Position numbers and translations under genes: made by a program. From Perognathus longimembris pacificus (taxonomy: Eukaryota; Chordata; Mammalia; Rodentia; Heteromyidae): 64,000 nucleotides of DNA. The notes beneath the pieces were generated by a model. That model was not told the origin of the DNA. It saw only the letters and a program-made list of their open reading frames with translations, and did not search any database. Positions 11,838 through 24,957 of this stretch are shown here, piece by piece; position 1 is the stretch's first letter; each line of letters starts with the position of its first letter. The stretch lies in contig NC_063188.1 of assembly GCF_023159225.1 (NCBI RefSeq), forward strand, positions 33,349,979 to 33,413,978, read 5' to 3'.

Positions 11838-11907
11838 AAAAGCTAGAAATGTAGCTCAGTAGTAGGGTGCTTGCTAGCATGTGCAAGGCCCTAGGTTCAA
11901 TTCCTAT
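11838..11907 (+). mobile_element. ID-like SINE monomer
   Basis: gctagaaatgtagctcagtag (A box) and ggttcaattcc (B box) are both visible, with caaggccctag between. No Geo arm follows. Confidence 0.75.
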
Positions 11908-12250
11908 ATATTAAAATAATACTAAAAAATTGACAATTTAAATCATTTTTCTTAACTGTTGGAGACTGTTATCATTATGATGATACGTTACTATCCCATG
12001 TTTTCCTACAAACAAAAATATTCGGTTAGCCATTTTTTTCTATTTTAAAAAGTTGTGAAATATTTCAGGTAACAAAACTTATATTATATAAAAATATAAT
12101 AAACATTTGTGTGACCATCACCAGCATAAAAAATGAAATACTACCAATCCATTTGAAATCATGTTGTCCTATTCCCAATGACCCAGTCTCACTATGCTGA
12201 AGTTAGTAGACATTCATTCTATACAAGGGTGATGTTCTGCTGCGTCTATG

Positions 12251-12925
12251 GACATCCTTAGGTAGTTGTACAAAGTGGGGATTCAATTCAAAATGTCAGT
12301 TTGTGAATGCAGTGAATTTTGATCATTGTCATCGCTTTCATCGTTCTCCCCCACACATCTCCTCAATTTACCTAGTTCCATTTTCACATACCTATCTTGA
12401 CTGCATTCTCCCACCCTTTCTCTATTCATCTGCCCCTCTCCTCTTGACTTCACCTCATACAACACATATTCTAGCTTCCTGATATTCACTTTGTTAAGCT
12501 ATAAGTTCATTGTTGAAAGGACATAAACTATTGGAATCCCCCTACATATTATAATTTAGTTAACATGTTGGTGTAGATATGCAAATGACTCCTTATATAT
12601 TTATTTTTATTTATAATTTAGATCTAACTTCCACATATAAGAGAAAACATGCACCCTTTTTCTCTGAGCCTGACTTACTTCACTTAACACAAATTTTCAA
12701 GTACCATCAATTTCCCTGTGAATGACTTTAATAACATTCTTCCTGCTGGCTGAATAAAATTCCATTGTATGTATATAGCTTCTTGAGCCATTTATCCATT
12801 GAAAGGTATCTGGGATGGTTTTATAACTTGGCTACAGTGAATAGTGCAGCAATGAATGTGGACGTGCTATATCCTGACTTGTCATCTTTTGGATAAATAC
12901 CAGAGTGGTATTGCTGGATAGTATT
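12251..12925 (-). mobile_element. 5'-truncated L1, old
   Basis: Contains a diverged L1 3' UTR followed by the reverse complement of the ORF2 C-terminus: ttcacttaacacaaattttc, aaaattccattgtatgtata, tagtgcagcaatgaatgtg and ttttggataaataccagag. These match the same region of the full-length L1 at 46.7-47.0 kb. Confidence 0.85.
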
Positions 12926-14734
12926 GAGGATCTTACTCTTGTCCCATTTACTCTTGTATGCTATCTTCTTTCCCTTGGTTTCTGCGCTCTCAGTCTCTTT
13001 ATTGGAAAATATAATAGCTCATGTGATTGTAAGAATTCTCTATAGCACTTTAAGAGTTCCTGACATGCTTGCTCATTTCATGTGCACAATAAATTATAGC
13101 TATATACACACTTAATTCTCATTTCACTGTGCTGCATCTAGTCATTTTTCAGTCCCTCTGATTTAAGATCTGGCACTAAATGGAGATCTTATAGAAAAGA
13201 CAAGATATAGTGCCTGAACATTCTACAGTTCTACTTAGTAACCTCTTAGTATCTCTACACATATCAGATTAAAGAAGTATTAGAGATCCTAAAAGTCTTC
13301 AAGTGAAAATAATGTAGGTAAAGAGTGGTTAGCCTTAATTATACACGGATATATATTTTATTTAATCTTTTGATTTTTACACTTTGCTTCATCTGGCTGT
13401 TTTTAAGAGCCTGAGAAGATTTTAAAAGGTAGTTTGTCCTCACTAGTTTACTAAGATTTTTCTTACTTTGTTATCAAATAGATTAATAAATAAAGGTGCC
13501 AACTTTATTATGAAGAACACCAGCTTGCTTCTGGCTGACCTGGGGCCAATTACCCTGGACAAGCCATTGAAGAGTCATATGACTTTCAGTGACTATTTAC
13601 TTGGAACAAAAATGAGACGAAGGACTTATACCCAGTTACTAGTCCCCTGAGCCTTTCTTGTCCTAAGCTGTCCCCTTTATTTTTCTTGTCCACTATTGGA
13701 TACCAGAAACAACAACATCCTTCTGCTTGCATTTGCAATAGAACCTTACAATATTTTAAATCACAAGCCTTTGAGAAGTACCAAGGCCCATAGTGAGACT
13801 TATTTTCCCAGAGCAAAACAGTAAAGCTATCTCTGTCCTCTCTTAGGTAGGTTGCTTGATCTCAAACCTACCATCCATTTCCCAGAATAGGATATATTGT
13901 GCCACTATAGCAAAATTCTCCCCAGGTCTGAGTGGCTAACCGAGGTTTATTTTTTGTTTATACTATGTGTCCATCTATAGTCACATGAGGTCAATACATG
14001 GTCCTCAATCTAAGGCCAAAATGGAGCAGCCACTAACTGGAAAACTGGTTTTTGTCATGGCAGAGTACAAGACATCTCTAGAGACCTGTATATTGCACTA
14101 CTAATTAAATCTTATTTCTGGGTGGGATGTATCACTTTTTTCATAAGCCAACCTTGATCAGTAACCAGTTGGGGGCCAGGAAGTGCAATTCTACCATGTG
14201 CCTTGAAGGTAGAAAGCTGGAAATATTTAGAGAGTAGCACTGATAACCTCATATGCCCATAGGAAGGCATCACTGCTTTCTCTAGTATTCTGTCCCTATC
14301 TCTGGAACATATTACTAAGTTCCTTGTCTTCTGTATCCCTCATTTTTTTTATTTGCTTCTGTACAAACAAACTCTTTTGTCAATTTGATCATTTTCATGC
14401 ATACTGCAGGCTATGTTCCTTATAGTCAGATTTTTTTTCTTGAATTCATTCTACCTCAGTGGATTTCCTGCAGTAGAATGCTGCATTAACACAGAAAAAC
14501 TTAACTTTCATATCAATAAAATATTCTCCTTCAGCCTTACTCACCTCTTTACTGTTACAGTAGAAGAATAGCTATGGTTTTGTAACCTTCCAACCATAAA
14601 GATAGGATAAGGATTTACCCAACAATATACAACTATTTGTTCTTGTACTACAAGAGCCTAAACTATTTTAATAATCGAGAGACAATGGATAAAAAGACAA
14701 ACTATTCCAAAAGCAAAACTTACAAAGCCATTTG
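12926..14734. other. AT-rich sequence; possible unnamed ancient repeat at 13860-14290
   Basis: No gene is recognised. The part at about 13920-14160 (gtctgagtggctaacc, ttgtcatggcagagtacaag) has the look of an ancient eutherian repeat, but I cannot name the family. Confidence 0.4.
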
Positions 14735-14905
14735 GAGTAAACCAACTGTACAGCTCATGGGGGGAGAGGGAAAGGGGGAGGAGGAGGAGGGAGGAAAATG
14801 AGGAAGTAGGTAACAAGTTGAACAAGAATGTACTCACTGCCTTACATATGAAACTGTAACCTCTTTGTTCTTCACTTTGACAATAAAGGAAAAAAATTAA
14901 AAGAT
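14735..14905 (+). mobile_element. 5'-truncated L1 3' end (sense)
   Basis: L1 3' UTR in sense: a G/A-rich tract of G-runs (14759-14807), then ggtaacaagttgaacaag, tatgaaactgtaacctc and cactttgacaataaa with an A-rich tail. Ends with a canonical aataaa. Confidence 0.85.
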
Positions 14906-16484
14906 AGAATAGAAAAATAAAGAGCCTAAACTAGACTCAGTCTGTTTTCTTTTATTATGCTGGTAGTAATACAAAGTTTTGTAACTGACAGCCATATGAT
15001 TTACTCTTAAGAACTGCTAAGAACGGAATCGGGTCTTTAATCTTAAATAAGAGAAAAGTTCTATTTAAATGTCTTCTTTTGAGTATTTTGATGAATTTCA
15101 TGTCATGAAATCAGATTTCTGGGATTCCTATGCCAACAAGCAGTGTTCTTTCTTGAAGCAACAAATAGCTCCTAATGGATCAGTGACATAATTATAATTA
15201 TCTAGAAGACTCAAATAAATAAGAACTTTAACCACTCCTGCTGCACTTCAATCTAGAGTAAAGCATGGGATCTATAGTGTTATTGCAAGCTGATTTCTTA
15301 CCAATATTAAGAATGTCAGTATTCAAGGATTAAAGTCACAAATAGAATCAATAGTCTGTTGAAAGCATTACTGCATATGCTGTGTCAACCTGTCCCATTC
15401 AGTAGTTATTTTATTTCTATAACATATCAGCTGCTCTCATATACTGTTTGCTATAAAATACTTCAAAAATGACTCTTGCATTATCTCATCTCCAAAACAT
15501 CTCGTTGTATATAAGAAATACTTTAAAATCATATATACATATAAATCAATATGCATACATTTATAATGCTGGTAGCAAGAATTTTAAATAAGGGATAACC
15601 AGTATTTACCACAAACCTCTCTCTGCCCAAGATGCAATGGAGGAACATACCATTACATTTTTCTATATATTTGATAATATAATTTGTAGATTAGGAAGGA
15701 GGAATCTTTTCAAAGAATGTCACATACAAACCATAACAATGATACTCTAATTTTTTCCAACTGTTTTTGCCCTGTTATCAAGTAATCTTGATTACTCTTC
15801 ACACTAAAATTAGTGTTATTATCATATGTAAAAGCACATGATCATGAGTGCAAAGGTGAAGCTAGTTTTGTTGTGGTGTGTGGGGGATGATAGAGTATCT
15901 TCTATGACATTTTCTCACAGAGTCCTTTATTAGAGTCATTTTGCTACCAAATCATTTCTTTCCCATGGAAAATGTTATACATATTTCAGAGAAAACATAA
16001 CTCTGTGTTCGTATCAGCAATCTTCAACCATTTTCTTCAACCATTTTCAACTCTTGACCCATCTACCATGAGACCTTTCTGAAGATTATCATAATCATTT
16101 TCATTTAATGGGTTAGGAGCCGCTTTTTTTATAATGTCTTTTCACTTTCTGCTGTAATGATAGATATAAATGACAGGCTTTCACATAAGGAAGAGAATTT
16201 ATTCAAACCACTTGAAAACAGTCTCCAAAATATTCTTTTCACTAGAAAAGCTCAACTACAGTTGTTTTCAACTAATTTCTTAAGCCATTCTTACAAGCAA
16301 GTGAGCCAATAACCTTCTATTAGCACATACTTAGTATATTTTTTTAAAAAAAACTAAAAGCTAGAAAAATACCACTGCTTCACATTGCTAGAGTCTCACA
16401 TTTGGCTGTCAGCAAATGTGTTCTTTGGGGATGTATAAATTATTCAGTTTAAAGAACATTATAATATAAAGCTGATAATTCTCT
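14906..16484. other. AT-rich sequence without recognised gene
   Basis: No repeat family or coding feature is recognised. A small direct repeat (ttcttcaaccatttt) occurs near 16018-16050. Confidence 0.5.
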
Positions 16485-16722
16485 CTTTTTTTGTTTTAGT
16501 TGTTCATGTGGCTTGAACTCAAGGCCTTGGTACAGTCTTTGAGCTTTTTGCACAAGGCTAGCACTCGCACTCTACCACTTTGAACCACATCCATATTTTG
16601 GGTGGTTAATTGAAGATAAGATTCTCATGGACATTGCAGCTCAGACTGGCTTTGAATCACAATCCTCAGATCTCAGCCTGCAGAGTAGTTAGAATTACAG
16701 GTGTGAACCACCAGCGCCCGGT
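16485..16722 (-). mobile_element. 7SL-Geo composite SINE
   Basis: The plus strand shows the reversed Geo arm (cttgaactcaaggcc, gcacaaggctagcactc, duplicated as gcactcgcactc), then ggtggttaattgaagataag and the reversed 7SL arm (cctcagatctcagcctgc...aattacaggtgtgaaccacc). Confidence 0.85.
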
Positions 16723-17198
16723 TCATTATTATGACAACTAACTTACAATAAGAGTAACAATAACAACAAAGATTATCACTATACCATATACTGGTCATCT
16801 AATAACTTTATTTACAACTTATATTTCATACTAACAACCCAAGCATGTTTGAGGTGCTATTGGTATCCGGCAGTGCTCTTTGGTTCAAGTCTCTCTAATA
16901 TGTCTATTTGTATTTTATGAATAACTCTTGCTTTCCTATTTTGTAATGTGCTGCTACTGCTCCAAAAACCATTCCCATATCACTGTATAAGTATTTTTAT
17001 CAGCTTATAATGTTTGTATGAAGTTTAAAAAATCTGTATTACATGTGCAATCTTATTTGATACTGGCAAGACCTCGATGAGGCAAAAAGGAATGTACAGT
17101 ACTATACTAAATTTACAGAAGGAAATAAAGTCCCAGATTCTCTTAGCTGATCAATACTCCAGTTTTAACATCATCTTCTGCTACTGTTGATTAATCTT

Positions 17199-17408
17199 TT
17201 TTTTTTTTTTTTTTGGCCAGTCCTGGGCCGTGAACTCAGGGTCTGAGCACTGTCCCTGTCTTCTTTTTTGCTCAAGGCTAGCACTCTGCCACTTGAGCCA
17301 CAGCGCCACTTCTAGCCATTTTCTGTATATGTGGTGCTGAGGAATCAAACCCAGGGCCTCATGTATACGGGGCAAGCACTCTTGCCACTAGGCCATATTC
17401 CCAGCCCC
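17199..17408 (-). mobile_element. IDL-Geo SINE
   Basis: Poly-T tail, ggccagtcctgggcc, reversed Geo arm and ID arm ending cccagcccc. Exact 15-bp target duplication ctgttgattaatctt at 17184-17198 and 17409-17423. Confidence 0.95.
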
Positions 17409-17526
17409 CTGTTGATTAATCTTGACTCTCATCTAGTGAAAGTATTGCCATCATTTTTCCAGCCTAATAGGAAGACTGAAAGGAATTCTCGTATTTTGTC
17501 CTTATGAAGGCAATATGGTATCAGGT

Positions 17527-17665
17527 ATATAATAAATGTAAAGCTGGTGATGTGACCAACCTTCAGTGGTGGAATGCATATAATAAATGTAAAGCTGGTG
17601 ATGTGACCAACCTTCAGTGGTGGAATGCTTGCCAGCCTAGCTTCCAAGAGACCCAGGTACTAGAT
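17527..17665 (+). mobile_element. ID-like SINE with internal 51-bp tandem duplication
   Basis: The unit 17527-17577 is repeated exactly at 17578-17628. The unit starts in flanking DNA (atataataaatg) and covers the ID 5' end and A-box region (aaagctggtgatg...ttcagtggtgg). It is followed once by the remainder of the ID unit (gacccaggtactagatccc). The 69-codon open frame over it is a by-product, because 51 is a multiple of three. Confidence 0.75.
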
Positions 17666-18089
17666 CCCACCAAAAGTAAACTACATTTAATGGATGAGGA
17701 GCTAAAAGAATAAAATAAAGTTTAACTCAGGTTTTTATGCTATGTAATTAAGCTATATAATCTGTATTTTTTTCTAAGCAGTCCTCACTATAGAAGGGCT
17801 CCAAATGCTTTCTCTGCCATTTATCACATATTGTGTAAAAGTAGATCCATTGCTTTGACAACTAATGCTTCTAGACATTATCCTAAATTGCACATATCCC
17901 TAGAAAATACAAGCAATTTCCACATTACTATAAAAATTGTTTGCTTATTCGTTTTTTGGTCTTTCTAAGGATTTGGTAGTATTGGTAAACATAAGGAATA
18001 AGTTTAGAACATGAGTCATTACTGGGGAAGTGGTAAAAGGAAGATTTTAACAAATTGTTAATAATAAAAATCTACCTTAATAAAGATAG

Positions 18090-18220
18090 TGTGACAGACT
18101 CTATGCCATAATTATTACTATTACCCCATTCTAGAAATGAGAAACCTAAGACTCAAAGTTAAATCATTTGTTGAGACTCATAATGCTTCCAACTGGCAGA
18201 ACTGGGATTTTTAAAATCAA
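18090..18220 (-). mobile_element. MIR relic
   Basis: Plus strand resembles reversed MIR: ttattactattaccccattctagaaatgagaaac and aactggcagaactggga. Confidence 0.65.
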
Positions 18221-18397
18221 CATCAGACTAAGTGGAGTCCTCCTGTTCTTAACCATTACCTTTCACTGTTAACCCCCTTTGAGGGGTTAAGGAAAAGCAG
18301 AGAGGAAGACTAAAGGATGTCCAAATGATTGATGGGAGTGTTTACAAGACAAATGTTTACTTAAATCTAAACAGACTATCAATGTAGGCTCAAGCTT

Positions 18398-18601
18398 TTT
18401 TTTTTTTTTTTGCCAGTCCTGGGGCTTGGACTCAGGGCCTGAGCACTGTCCCTGGCTTCTTTTTGCTCAAGGCGAGCACTCTACCATTGGAACCACAGCG
18501 CCACTTCTGGCTTTTTCTACATATGTGGTGCTGAGGAATTGAACCCAGGGCTTCATGTATACGAAGCAAGCACTGTACCACTAGGCCATATTCCCAGCCC
18601 C
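18398..18601 (-). mobile_element. IDL-Geo SINE
   Basis: Poly-T tail, tgccagtcctggggc, Geo arm, ID arm, terminal cccagcccc. Imperfect target duplication taggctcaagctt (18385-18397) and taggcacaagtctt (18602-18615). Confidence 0.92.
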
Positions 18602-18764
18602 TAGGCACAAGTCTTATGGCCAGTATTTTGGTGTGAATTACCCTATGTGAGAGCCTCCTTCATTTACTGTTACTTGCCACTTTGTGTTTCCTTATGCTTA
18701 CCCTTCTCATAGACTAGAATGGTAATTAGTAATGGTGATACCATTGTTAAAAATTCCTCTGTGT

Positions 18765-18930
18765 TTAGAACATTTATAGTATCTGATTTTAACTACTCAC
18801 TGTTTATATGAGGTAGATAAGGATTATTACTGTACACCCATTTTATAGATGAAAAAATTATTTAATGGTTGTCACTTGGATGATAAAACAATTTATGGAG
18901 TTACAAATTGAATCAGTTGACGTTCCCTCA
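18765..18930 (-). mobile_element. MIR relic
   Basis: Reversed MIR pattern: gaacatttatagtatc, atatgaggtagataagg, ttattactgtacacccattttatagatg. Confidence 0.55.
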
Positions 18931-19159
18931 GTTCAGCATTGTCTGTTCTACCCATCCTGTGACATGTTAGATATCATATGACAGAAAAAAAAGATCTACT
19001 ATTTTGTTGCAAGCTTGTTGTGCAAACCAAATAAATGATTTAGGCATTAAGTATTAAGGAAATCACTTGTAGTGTGGCCCTAAACGAATTCTTCCTTCAA
19101 TCACTACAAGTGAATGAAGTGAAATTTTAACTTTAACATAAAAGAAAAACAATTTGGTA

Positions 19160-19393
19160 AACTAGCCACCAATAGCTGATACCTGAAATCCTGGCTACAG
19201 AAGGTTAAGATTTAAGGGTCATCGTCAAAGCTAGTCTGGGCAGGAAAGTCTGTGAGACACTTATTTCCAATTAACCAGTAACAAACTGGAAGTGGAGCTG
19301 TGACTCAAGTGGTAGATATCTAGCCAACAGGAAAAAAAAAAAGAAAAGGTGCCCTGGCCATGAGTTCAAATTACTGCACCAGCACAAAAATAA
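19160..19393 (+). mobile_element. 7SL-Geo composite SINE
   Basis: 7SL-like arm (tgatacctgaaatcctggctac...gggcaggaaagtctgtgag), linker ccaattaaccagtaac, Geo arm (tggagctgtgactcaagtgg...catgagttcaaat), A-rich end. Confidence 0.85.
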
Positions 19394-19537
19394 ATAGTTT
19401 GACAAACTCTCTTGTTATTTTCTAAAAATCAATGAGTATAAAAGAATATGTTGCACTGATATCAAATTAATGGAGTCATGTACCAATATGTGCTGAGTGA
19501 CAACTGTGGGTATTTGTAGGACGATGTTTGTAGTTTG

Positions 19538-19783
19538 GGGTTTTTTTAGGGGGAGGTTGCCGGTCTTGGAGCTTGAACTCAGGGCCTGGACACTGTCCCT
19601 AAGCCTCTTTGTGCTCAAGGCTAACACTATACCACTTGAGCCATTTCCAGCATTTTTGAAGAATGTATTGGAGGTAAGAGTCTCACTGGGATTTTTCTGA
19701 CCAGGCTGGCTTCAAACCATGATCCTCAGATGTCAGCTTCCTGAGTAGCTAGGATTACATTCGTGAGCCACTAGCACCCAGCT
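19538..19783 (-). mobile_element. 7SL-Geo composite SINE
   Basis: Reversed Geo arm (ttgccggtcttggagc, actcagggcctggacactg, gctcaaggctaac), linker tattggaggtaagag and reversed 7SL arm (ctgagtagctaggattaca). Confidence 0.87.
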
Positions 19784-20243
19784 TTGTACAATTTTTTAAA
19801 GGGCATCTAACTGGAAAAAAAAGCAGGAGAGAATCAAACTCTTCTTATCTGCCAAGGTCATTCAAGTTATGCTACCTCCAGGAAACATGAAATGACTGCC
19901 ATGGCCTACTTCTATTAATACTCATTTACTCTGAAATCCTGTAATAATTGTAGATTAAATCAGACATTGTACGCTGGTGGTCCGTGGTTCAAATCCATTT
20001 CAAAGACATATTTGTTTGTTACCATTGCTACTGTATGTTAGGGGTAGAATTTTGTTGACTTTCTTAGAGAGAAGAGCAGAAATCTGCATCTCAGGCTTGC
20101 CACAGTCTCTCATCAAGGCCATACATACAATCACGGAACATTCATTTTTCATCAGGCTGTGACTGAGGACATGTGTAGTCTATGAGAAACATGTCCCCCT
20201 TCTTCTGCACTGATGTGAAATACTCTTAAGAATTGTCTCAGTA

Positions 20244-20444
20244 GACAGGGAATATGATTTAGTGGTTGAGTGCTTGCCTAGCATGCATGAAGCCCTGGAC
20301 TCAATTCTTCAGCACCGCATATATAGAAAAGGCCAGAAGAGGCGCTCTGGCTCCAGTGGTAGAGTGCTAGCCTTGAGCAAAAAGAAGCTCAGGGACAGTG
20401 CTCAGGCCCTGAGTTCAAGCCCTAGGTTTGGCAAGAAAAAAAAA
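20244..20444 (+). mobile_element. IDL-Geo SINE
   Basis: ID arm (ggaatatgatttagtgg...caattcttcagcacc) and Geo arm (gccagaagaggcgctctgg...gagttcaagccc), A-rich tail. Imperfect target duplication around tctcagta (20231-20243 and 20443-20453). Confidence 0.88.
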
Positions 20445-20453
20445 TTCTCAGTA

Positions 20454-21220
20454 TTAACTCTTTCCAATAGGAGAGAAAAAATAGAAAATGGCCTCAAGCT
20501 TTCTGTGAGATTAGATAACTTCCCTATTATATTTCTTTCTGCCTCAGAGAATTTTCCACTGAAATTGATTAAACTCTTGTAGTTAACAGGCAGATTGAAT
20601 ATAATTTTTCCTCTTCAACCTATTAGTCACTGACTACTGAGCATAAGTCTGAGAAGTTTGATTAGAGATTCCCATTAAAAGTCGTCGTACATTGCATTTT
20701 GCATGTCTCTATGAATTTTCCCTTGCTCTGTGCATTGCCCATAGACTTAACCCTCAACCCATGTACTTCATAACAAATGACATGAAGAGAGAATGAAATG
20801 TTTAATTAGTGTCTCTTGGGGATGTAATGGTTCTGAACATTTCTACACAGACGAGAACCAGCACATATTATTCACACTGTCCTTCCAAATAGCTGTGTAG
20901 ATATTTTACTGCTTTTGATCTTTGTGATCCACCAGAGTGCCATAGATCAATGGTACAATGGTACTTTTGATTGGACTTTCTAGAACACAGTCAACGCCAA
21001 GCAATGGAGATTCTGAAAGTTCCTAGAAGCATGGAGATGCTTCTGATTACTTATCAGGTTATCTTTTCCCTCCAAGGTCCTATAGACAGTTCTGAATCAG
21101 CTCAAATAAATGAAAATGACCCCAACTCAGAGTTAAGATTAACTCTATAAACTGGATAATCCATTGATTTAACTGTATACAGCAGGATATTTTCTTTCCA
21201 TTAAAGTCTGTTAAGATTAA
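20454..21220. other. AT-rich sequence without recognised gene
   Basis: No repeat or gene is recognised. Ends at a short (TA)n run at 21221-21233. Confidence 0.5.
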
Positions 21221-21238
21221 ATATATATATATATAATT

Positions 21239-21461
21239 ATTATTTTTTTTTTTTTTTTGCCAGTCCTGGGCCTTGGACTCAGGCCCTGTGCACTGTCCCT
21301 GGCTTCTTTTTTTTTTTTTTTTGCTCAAGGCTAGCACTCTGCCACTTGAGCCACAGCGCCACGTCTGGCCATTTTCTATATATGTGGTGCTGGGGAATAG
21401 ACCCCAGGGTTTCATGTATATGAGGCAAGCACTCTTGCAACTAGGCCATAATCCCAGCCCC
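21239..21461 (-). mobile_element. IDL-Geo SINE with expanded internal homopolymer
   Basis: Reversed dimer from poly-T and tgccagtcctggg to cccagcccc. Within the Geo arm the usual ttcttttt is expanded to a run of about 16 T (near 21307-21322), an internal homopolymer not seen in the other copies. Confidence 0.9.
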
Positions 21462-21657
21462 TAAATCTATCATCTTGTACCTAAATTTGAGCAGTAGGAT
21501 CTTCATTTTGAGAATCACATTTTTATACTGTAACATTGTGAGAGACTGTGATACTGAATCTCTAGCATGAAGATTTCCAAATAAACTTCTTTTAGGTTAT
21601 TTTACTTTAACTTATATAGCAATCCTTCTGTGTGCTATTAAGAATACTAAACACTAT

Positions 21658-21735
21658 GGCTGGGGAATATTGTTCAGTAATAGAGTGCTTGCCTCACATA
21701 CATAGACTGTGTATTCTACCTCAAATAGCACATAA
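21658..21735 (+). mobile_element. ID-like SINE monomer, diverged
   Basis: ggctggggaatattgttcag and gtaatagagtgcttgcc are clear; the B-box half is decayed. Confidence 0.6.
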
Positions 21736-21739
21736 AGGA

Positions 21740-23099
21740 ATATTAAATATTAAAATATGTAATCTACTCTTCCAAATTTCACAAGAAGGTTTCTCTTATT
21801 TTTAGCTTTCTTCAATCACAAATGAATCAAATGGCACAGACTATAGAGCAATGACTAATACAGTCTTTTAAAAGAAAGCCATCTTCTAAGTTTTGATTTT
21901 TTTGGCATGTATACATCAAAGTCAATTACTCAGGGCTCTGGGCTGTGCTGAGCTGTCATTGTGCCACATTTTTGCTATATTATCTATAACGTGAAATTAA
22001 TTATGTTGTGTCCTGGGTCAAGGCAATGCCTTTGTAATATAGTGGTGCATCAACTAACAACTGTGTGCTCCTCTAGCTCATTACACACTGGCTGTAAAAA
22101 CCACCTGTCCCATATAAACTCAGTTTCCTCTTCATTCAGTGTAGCTTGGGGCTGAGGTGGTTGAGTGCCAGATCATAGGAGAGACAAAGGCATTTAGGGG
22201 GTTTGTAAAAATAGGAGGACTGAAATGATAGTTCCACAAGTCTTCTAAATAGCATATCGTGATAAGGCATCCTTTTCCTCCCCTCTACTTCACTCTGTGA
22301 GTTTATGGCACTCCTGAGTCTAGGTGAGTGCTTCTGATCACTTCACTTCTCCATGTTAAGCAATGAGAGAGGGATACTGACTCTGGCCAAAATGCTCTAC
22401 TATATCTGATACTTCTGAAAGAATATAAATGTTGGTCTAATGTTATGCCAGATCCTCTGATTCACATAATTAATGTGGATAGTAATAAGCTAGTATTTAC
22501 ACACAATCCTTGTTTTGGGAAAAATAGATAAGCCTACAAATCTACTGACACCATCTCTCACTCCTTTATCAAAGGAGGCATTTTGGATGAGTTCCCAAAC
22601 ACATTTCCTGCTTTTCTAGTAAAACAAACACTGTTCTCTTATGGGTCTTTTGTTTTTCCCTGATAAGGGTTATTTCTCATTCCTCTTCATTAAGATCTAG
22701 GTGTGCTTTTTGTGAAAATGCCTATTTTAGCTCCCAACTCAATAGGCACCCCATGTCCTCATTTGCATAGTCTTCATAAATCTTTCTCCCTTTGATCCTA
22801 CCTGTGTGTCAACACTGAGCAGACAGTCCCTCCAAATATAGCTAGACTAGAAAGAATGAAACTAAAGAGATACATTGAAATGCCTGCAGGTTCTGCAATA
22901 AAGCTTAATGTTCTAAACAAAATTTTGACATGCACAGGCACCCTGGATTTATAAGTCTCCGATAATTGCAATTCTAAGCAGTTGAACTATATGCTTCACC
23001 CTCTGTTTTGCTTGCCATTATATCCAGGATAAATTAAATTAATACATGTCCATATACCTTTAAGCCCCATTTTAAGATGGATGGTATCAGTAGTGGAAG
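21740..23099. other. AT-rich sequence without recognised gene
   Basis: No coding feature or firmly identified repeat. Confidence 0.5.
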
Positions 23100-23275
23100 C
23101 TCATTCCATTCAGATTAAGGGACTTCTGGCCCTGCCATGGTAGCTTTAGGCAATTCACCTCACTTATGCCTGACCTGGTTCATTTCTAAAATGAAGATAA
23201 TAGTATCTGCCCTTCTACCCTCACAGTGCTGAAGCCAAATTCCTACATAATACTAACTTTGTACACAAGGCCCAC
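23100..23275 (+). mobile_element. MIR relic
   Basis: MIR-like order: ggcaattcacctcactta, gttcatttctaaaatgaag, ataatagtatctgcccttc, ctcacagtgctgaag. Confidence 0.55.
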
Positions 23276-23279
23276 ACAG

Positions 23280-24870
23280 CTTTAAAATGATGAGACTCCT
23301 CACTTGCTTGTCACAGAAGAAAAAAATTGCCTACCTTTTCCAATCAGCTGACTTCTAGAAGAAATTAAAGTGCAAACTTATTAGCATAATCATCAATTTT
23401 GTTTTTTGTTCCTTATATTTTTAAGGCACTGTCCACTTGCCAAGCGAAAGTAGCTCTTTGAAAAGATGTAATGATTCTGGTATGTGATTATGTTTTACTG
23501 GCAACATTCTTAAAAGACGGTATTAACTAGTGCTTTCCTTGGCCCACTTCTGAATTTATCTTTCTTGCACATTAATCACCATACTGAAGTGTTATTTCTT
23601 TCTCAATTACCTCTGCTATGCCCTGATTTTTCATCTTTGCAATTGTTGATTTTTTTACCCTTTGATAGCGTTCTCTGCCTTCAGAGTATGAATTGATGTC
23701 TAGACAGATAACAGTTATTGAAAGTTTGGAAAATAATTATGGTCTTAGGTGAGCTGGCATAAGATTTGTTTAGGAGTAAACATTCTCTGCTTAGGATTAG
23801 AAAAATAACTCATTTTCTTTCACACATGATAAAATTGAGGTTTTGAAGCCAGTGTCTCAGTATCATGGAACTGTGGAGTACCAAAGTATCATGAATGGTT
23901 GAAGTTTTGCTAGGGAGTGAAAAGAAAGTCTTTGCTTACACAAACTAATGACAACCAGTTATTGAGGATACATTTACTGAAAAATTATTTTAATGACATA
24001 TTTATGGCCAAAGCATTAGAATGTGGGGTAAATTATTTTAAAATTATAACATCCAGCCCTTCTACAAAATGAGTAGAGATGACTTTTATATCCAAACTTA
24101 GATGTCTCAGTTGTATCCTGGTTTATGCAAGAACTACTATTGCCAATGAACTATTTTTTGTTTAATTTCACTGAAAAGGTATATATCAATACCTTCCTTT
24201 AAAATAGCAAAAGCCAGCCATCCAGTTATCTAAGATATCATATGATTTATGTATCTGCTTCTTTCTACCTTGAAAACTGAGTGCTCAAATTGTTTTAGTA
24301 TGTTTCTACCTAAGCAACCATTAAAATGTTCTTGATCAGAGTAGATATTCAATAAATTTAAAACAGATTAAGCAAGTAATTTAAGACTACTGAGAGGTAG
24401 AAAATAACCTAGGCTCATTGACTTAATGGTTACTGGACTATACTTTTTTCTGAACTATGTAATGTTTGACCTCCTAAACCTTGTTTGGAGAGGATTTCAC
24501 AGACTCCAGGACTATTTAAGCCTAACTATTGAGATGGGAATCTTCAGAAAACATAATGACGACTTCTTTCCTAAGTACCCTCTATGTGCTCCTTAACAGC
24601 CACTTAAGAAACTTCCTTATTCATAATTTCAATTTCTTACCTTCCCCAGGGATCTTTCTCCTAGGTGAGAAAAAGGAAGCTCTTGGTGAAAACTTCAAAG
24701 GACAAAGCAGGAAGGAGCTACTGCAGAAAAACAGGAACAATGACCATACCAGCATAGGGAAACTATTGTTAGAGTCAATCTCATCATTACATGAAAAAAT
24801 GAAGACTAGTCTCCACCTTTGATCAGCCCTTGCCACTATTGTCCTTGTAAAGGGTATAAAAATTTGGAAT
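23280..24870. other. AT-rich sequence without recognised gene
   Basis: No coding feature or repeat is identified. The overlapping short frames at 24529-24875 lie on opposite strands and neither looks protein-like. Confidence 0.5.
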
Positions 24871-24877
24871 TCCAAGG

Positions 24878-24957
24878 GCTGGGATGTAGTTCACCAGTAG
24901 AGTGTTACTAACAGGCCAGAGGTCTTAGTTTCTCTTCCTAGCACCAAAGCAAAATTT
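24878..24957 (+). mobile_element. ID-like SINE monomer, diverged
   Basis: gggctgggatgtagttcaccag A-box region and a ctcttcctagcacc 3' end; B box decayed. Confidence 0.6.

Noticed and set aside
17504..17713. Open frame with a repeated 17-residue peptide, looking like a repeat protein
   Set aside because: The repeat is a 51-bp DNA duplication in a tRNA-derived SINE; no start context or homology supports coding.
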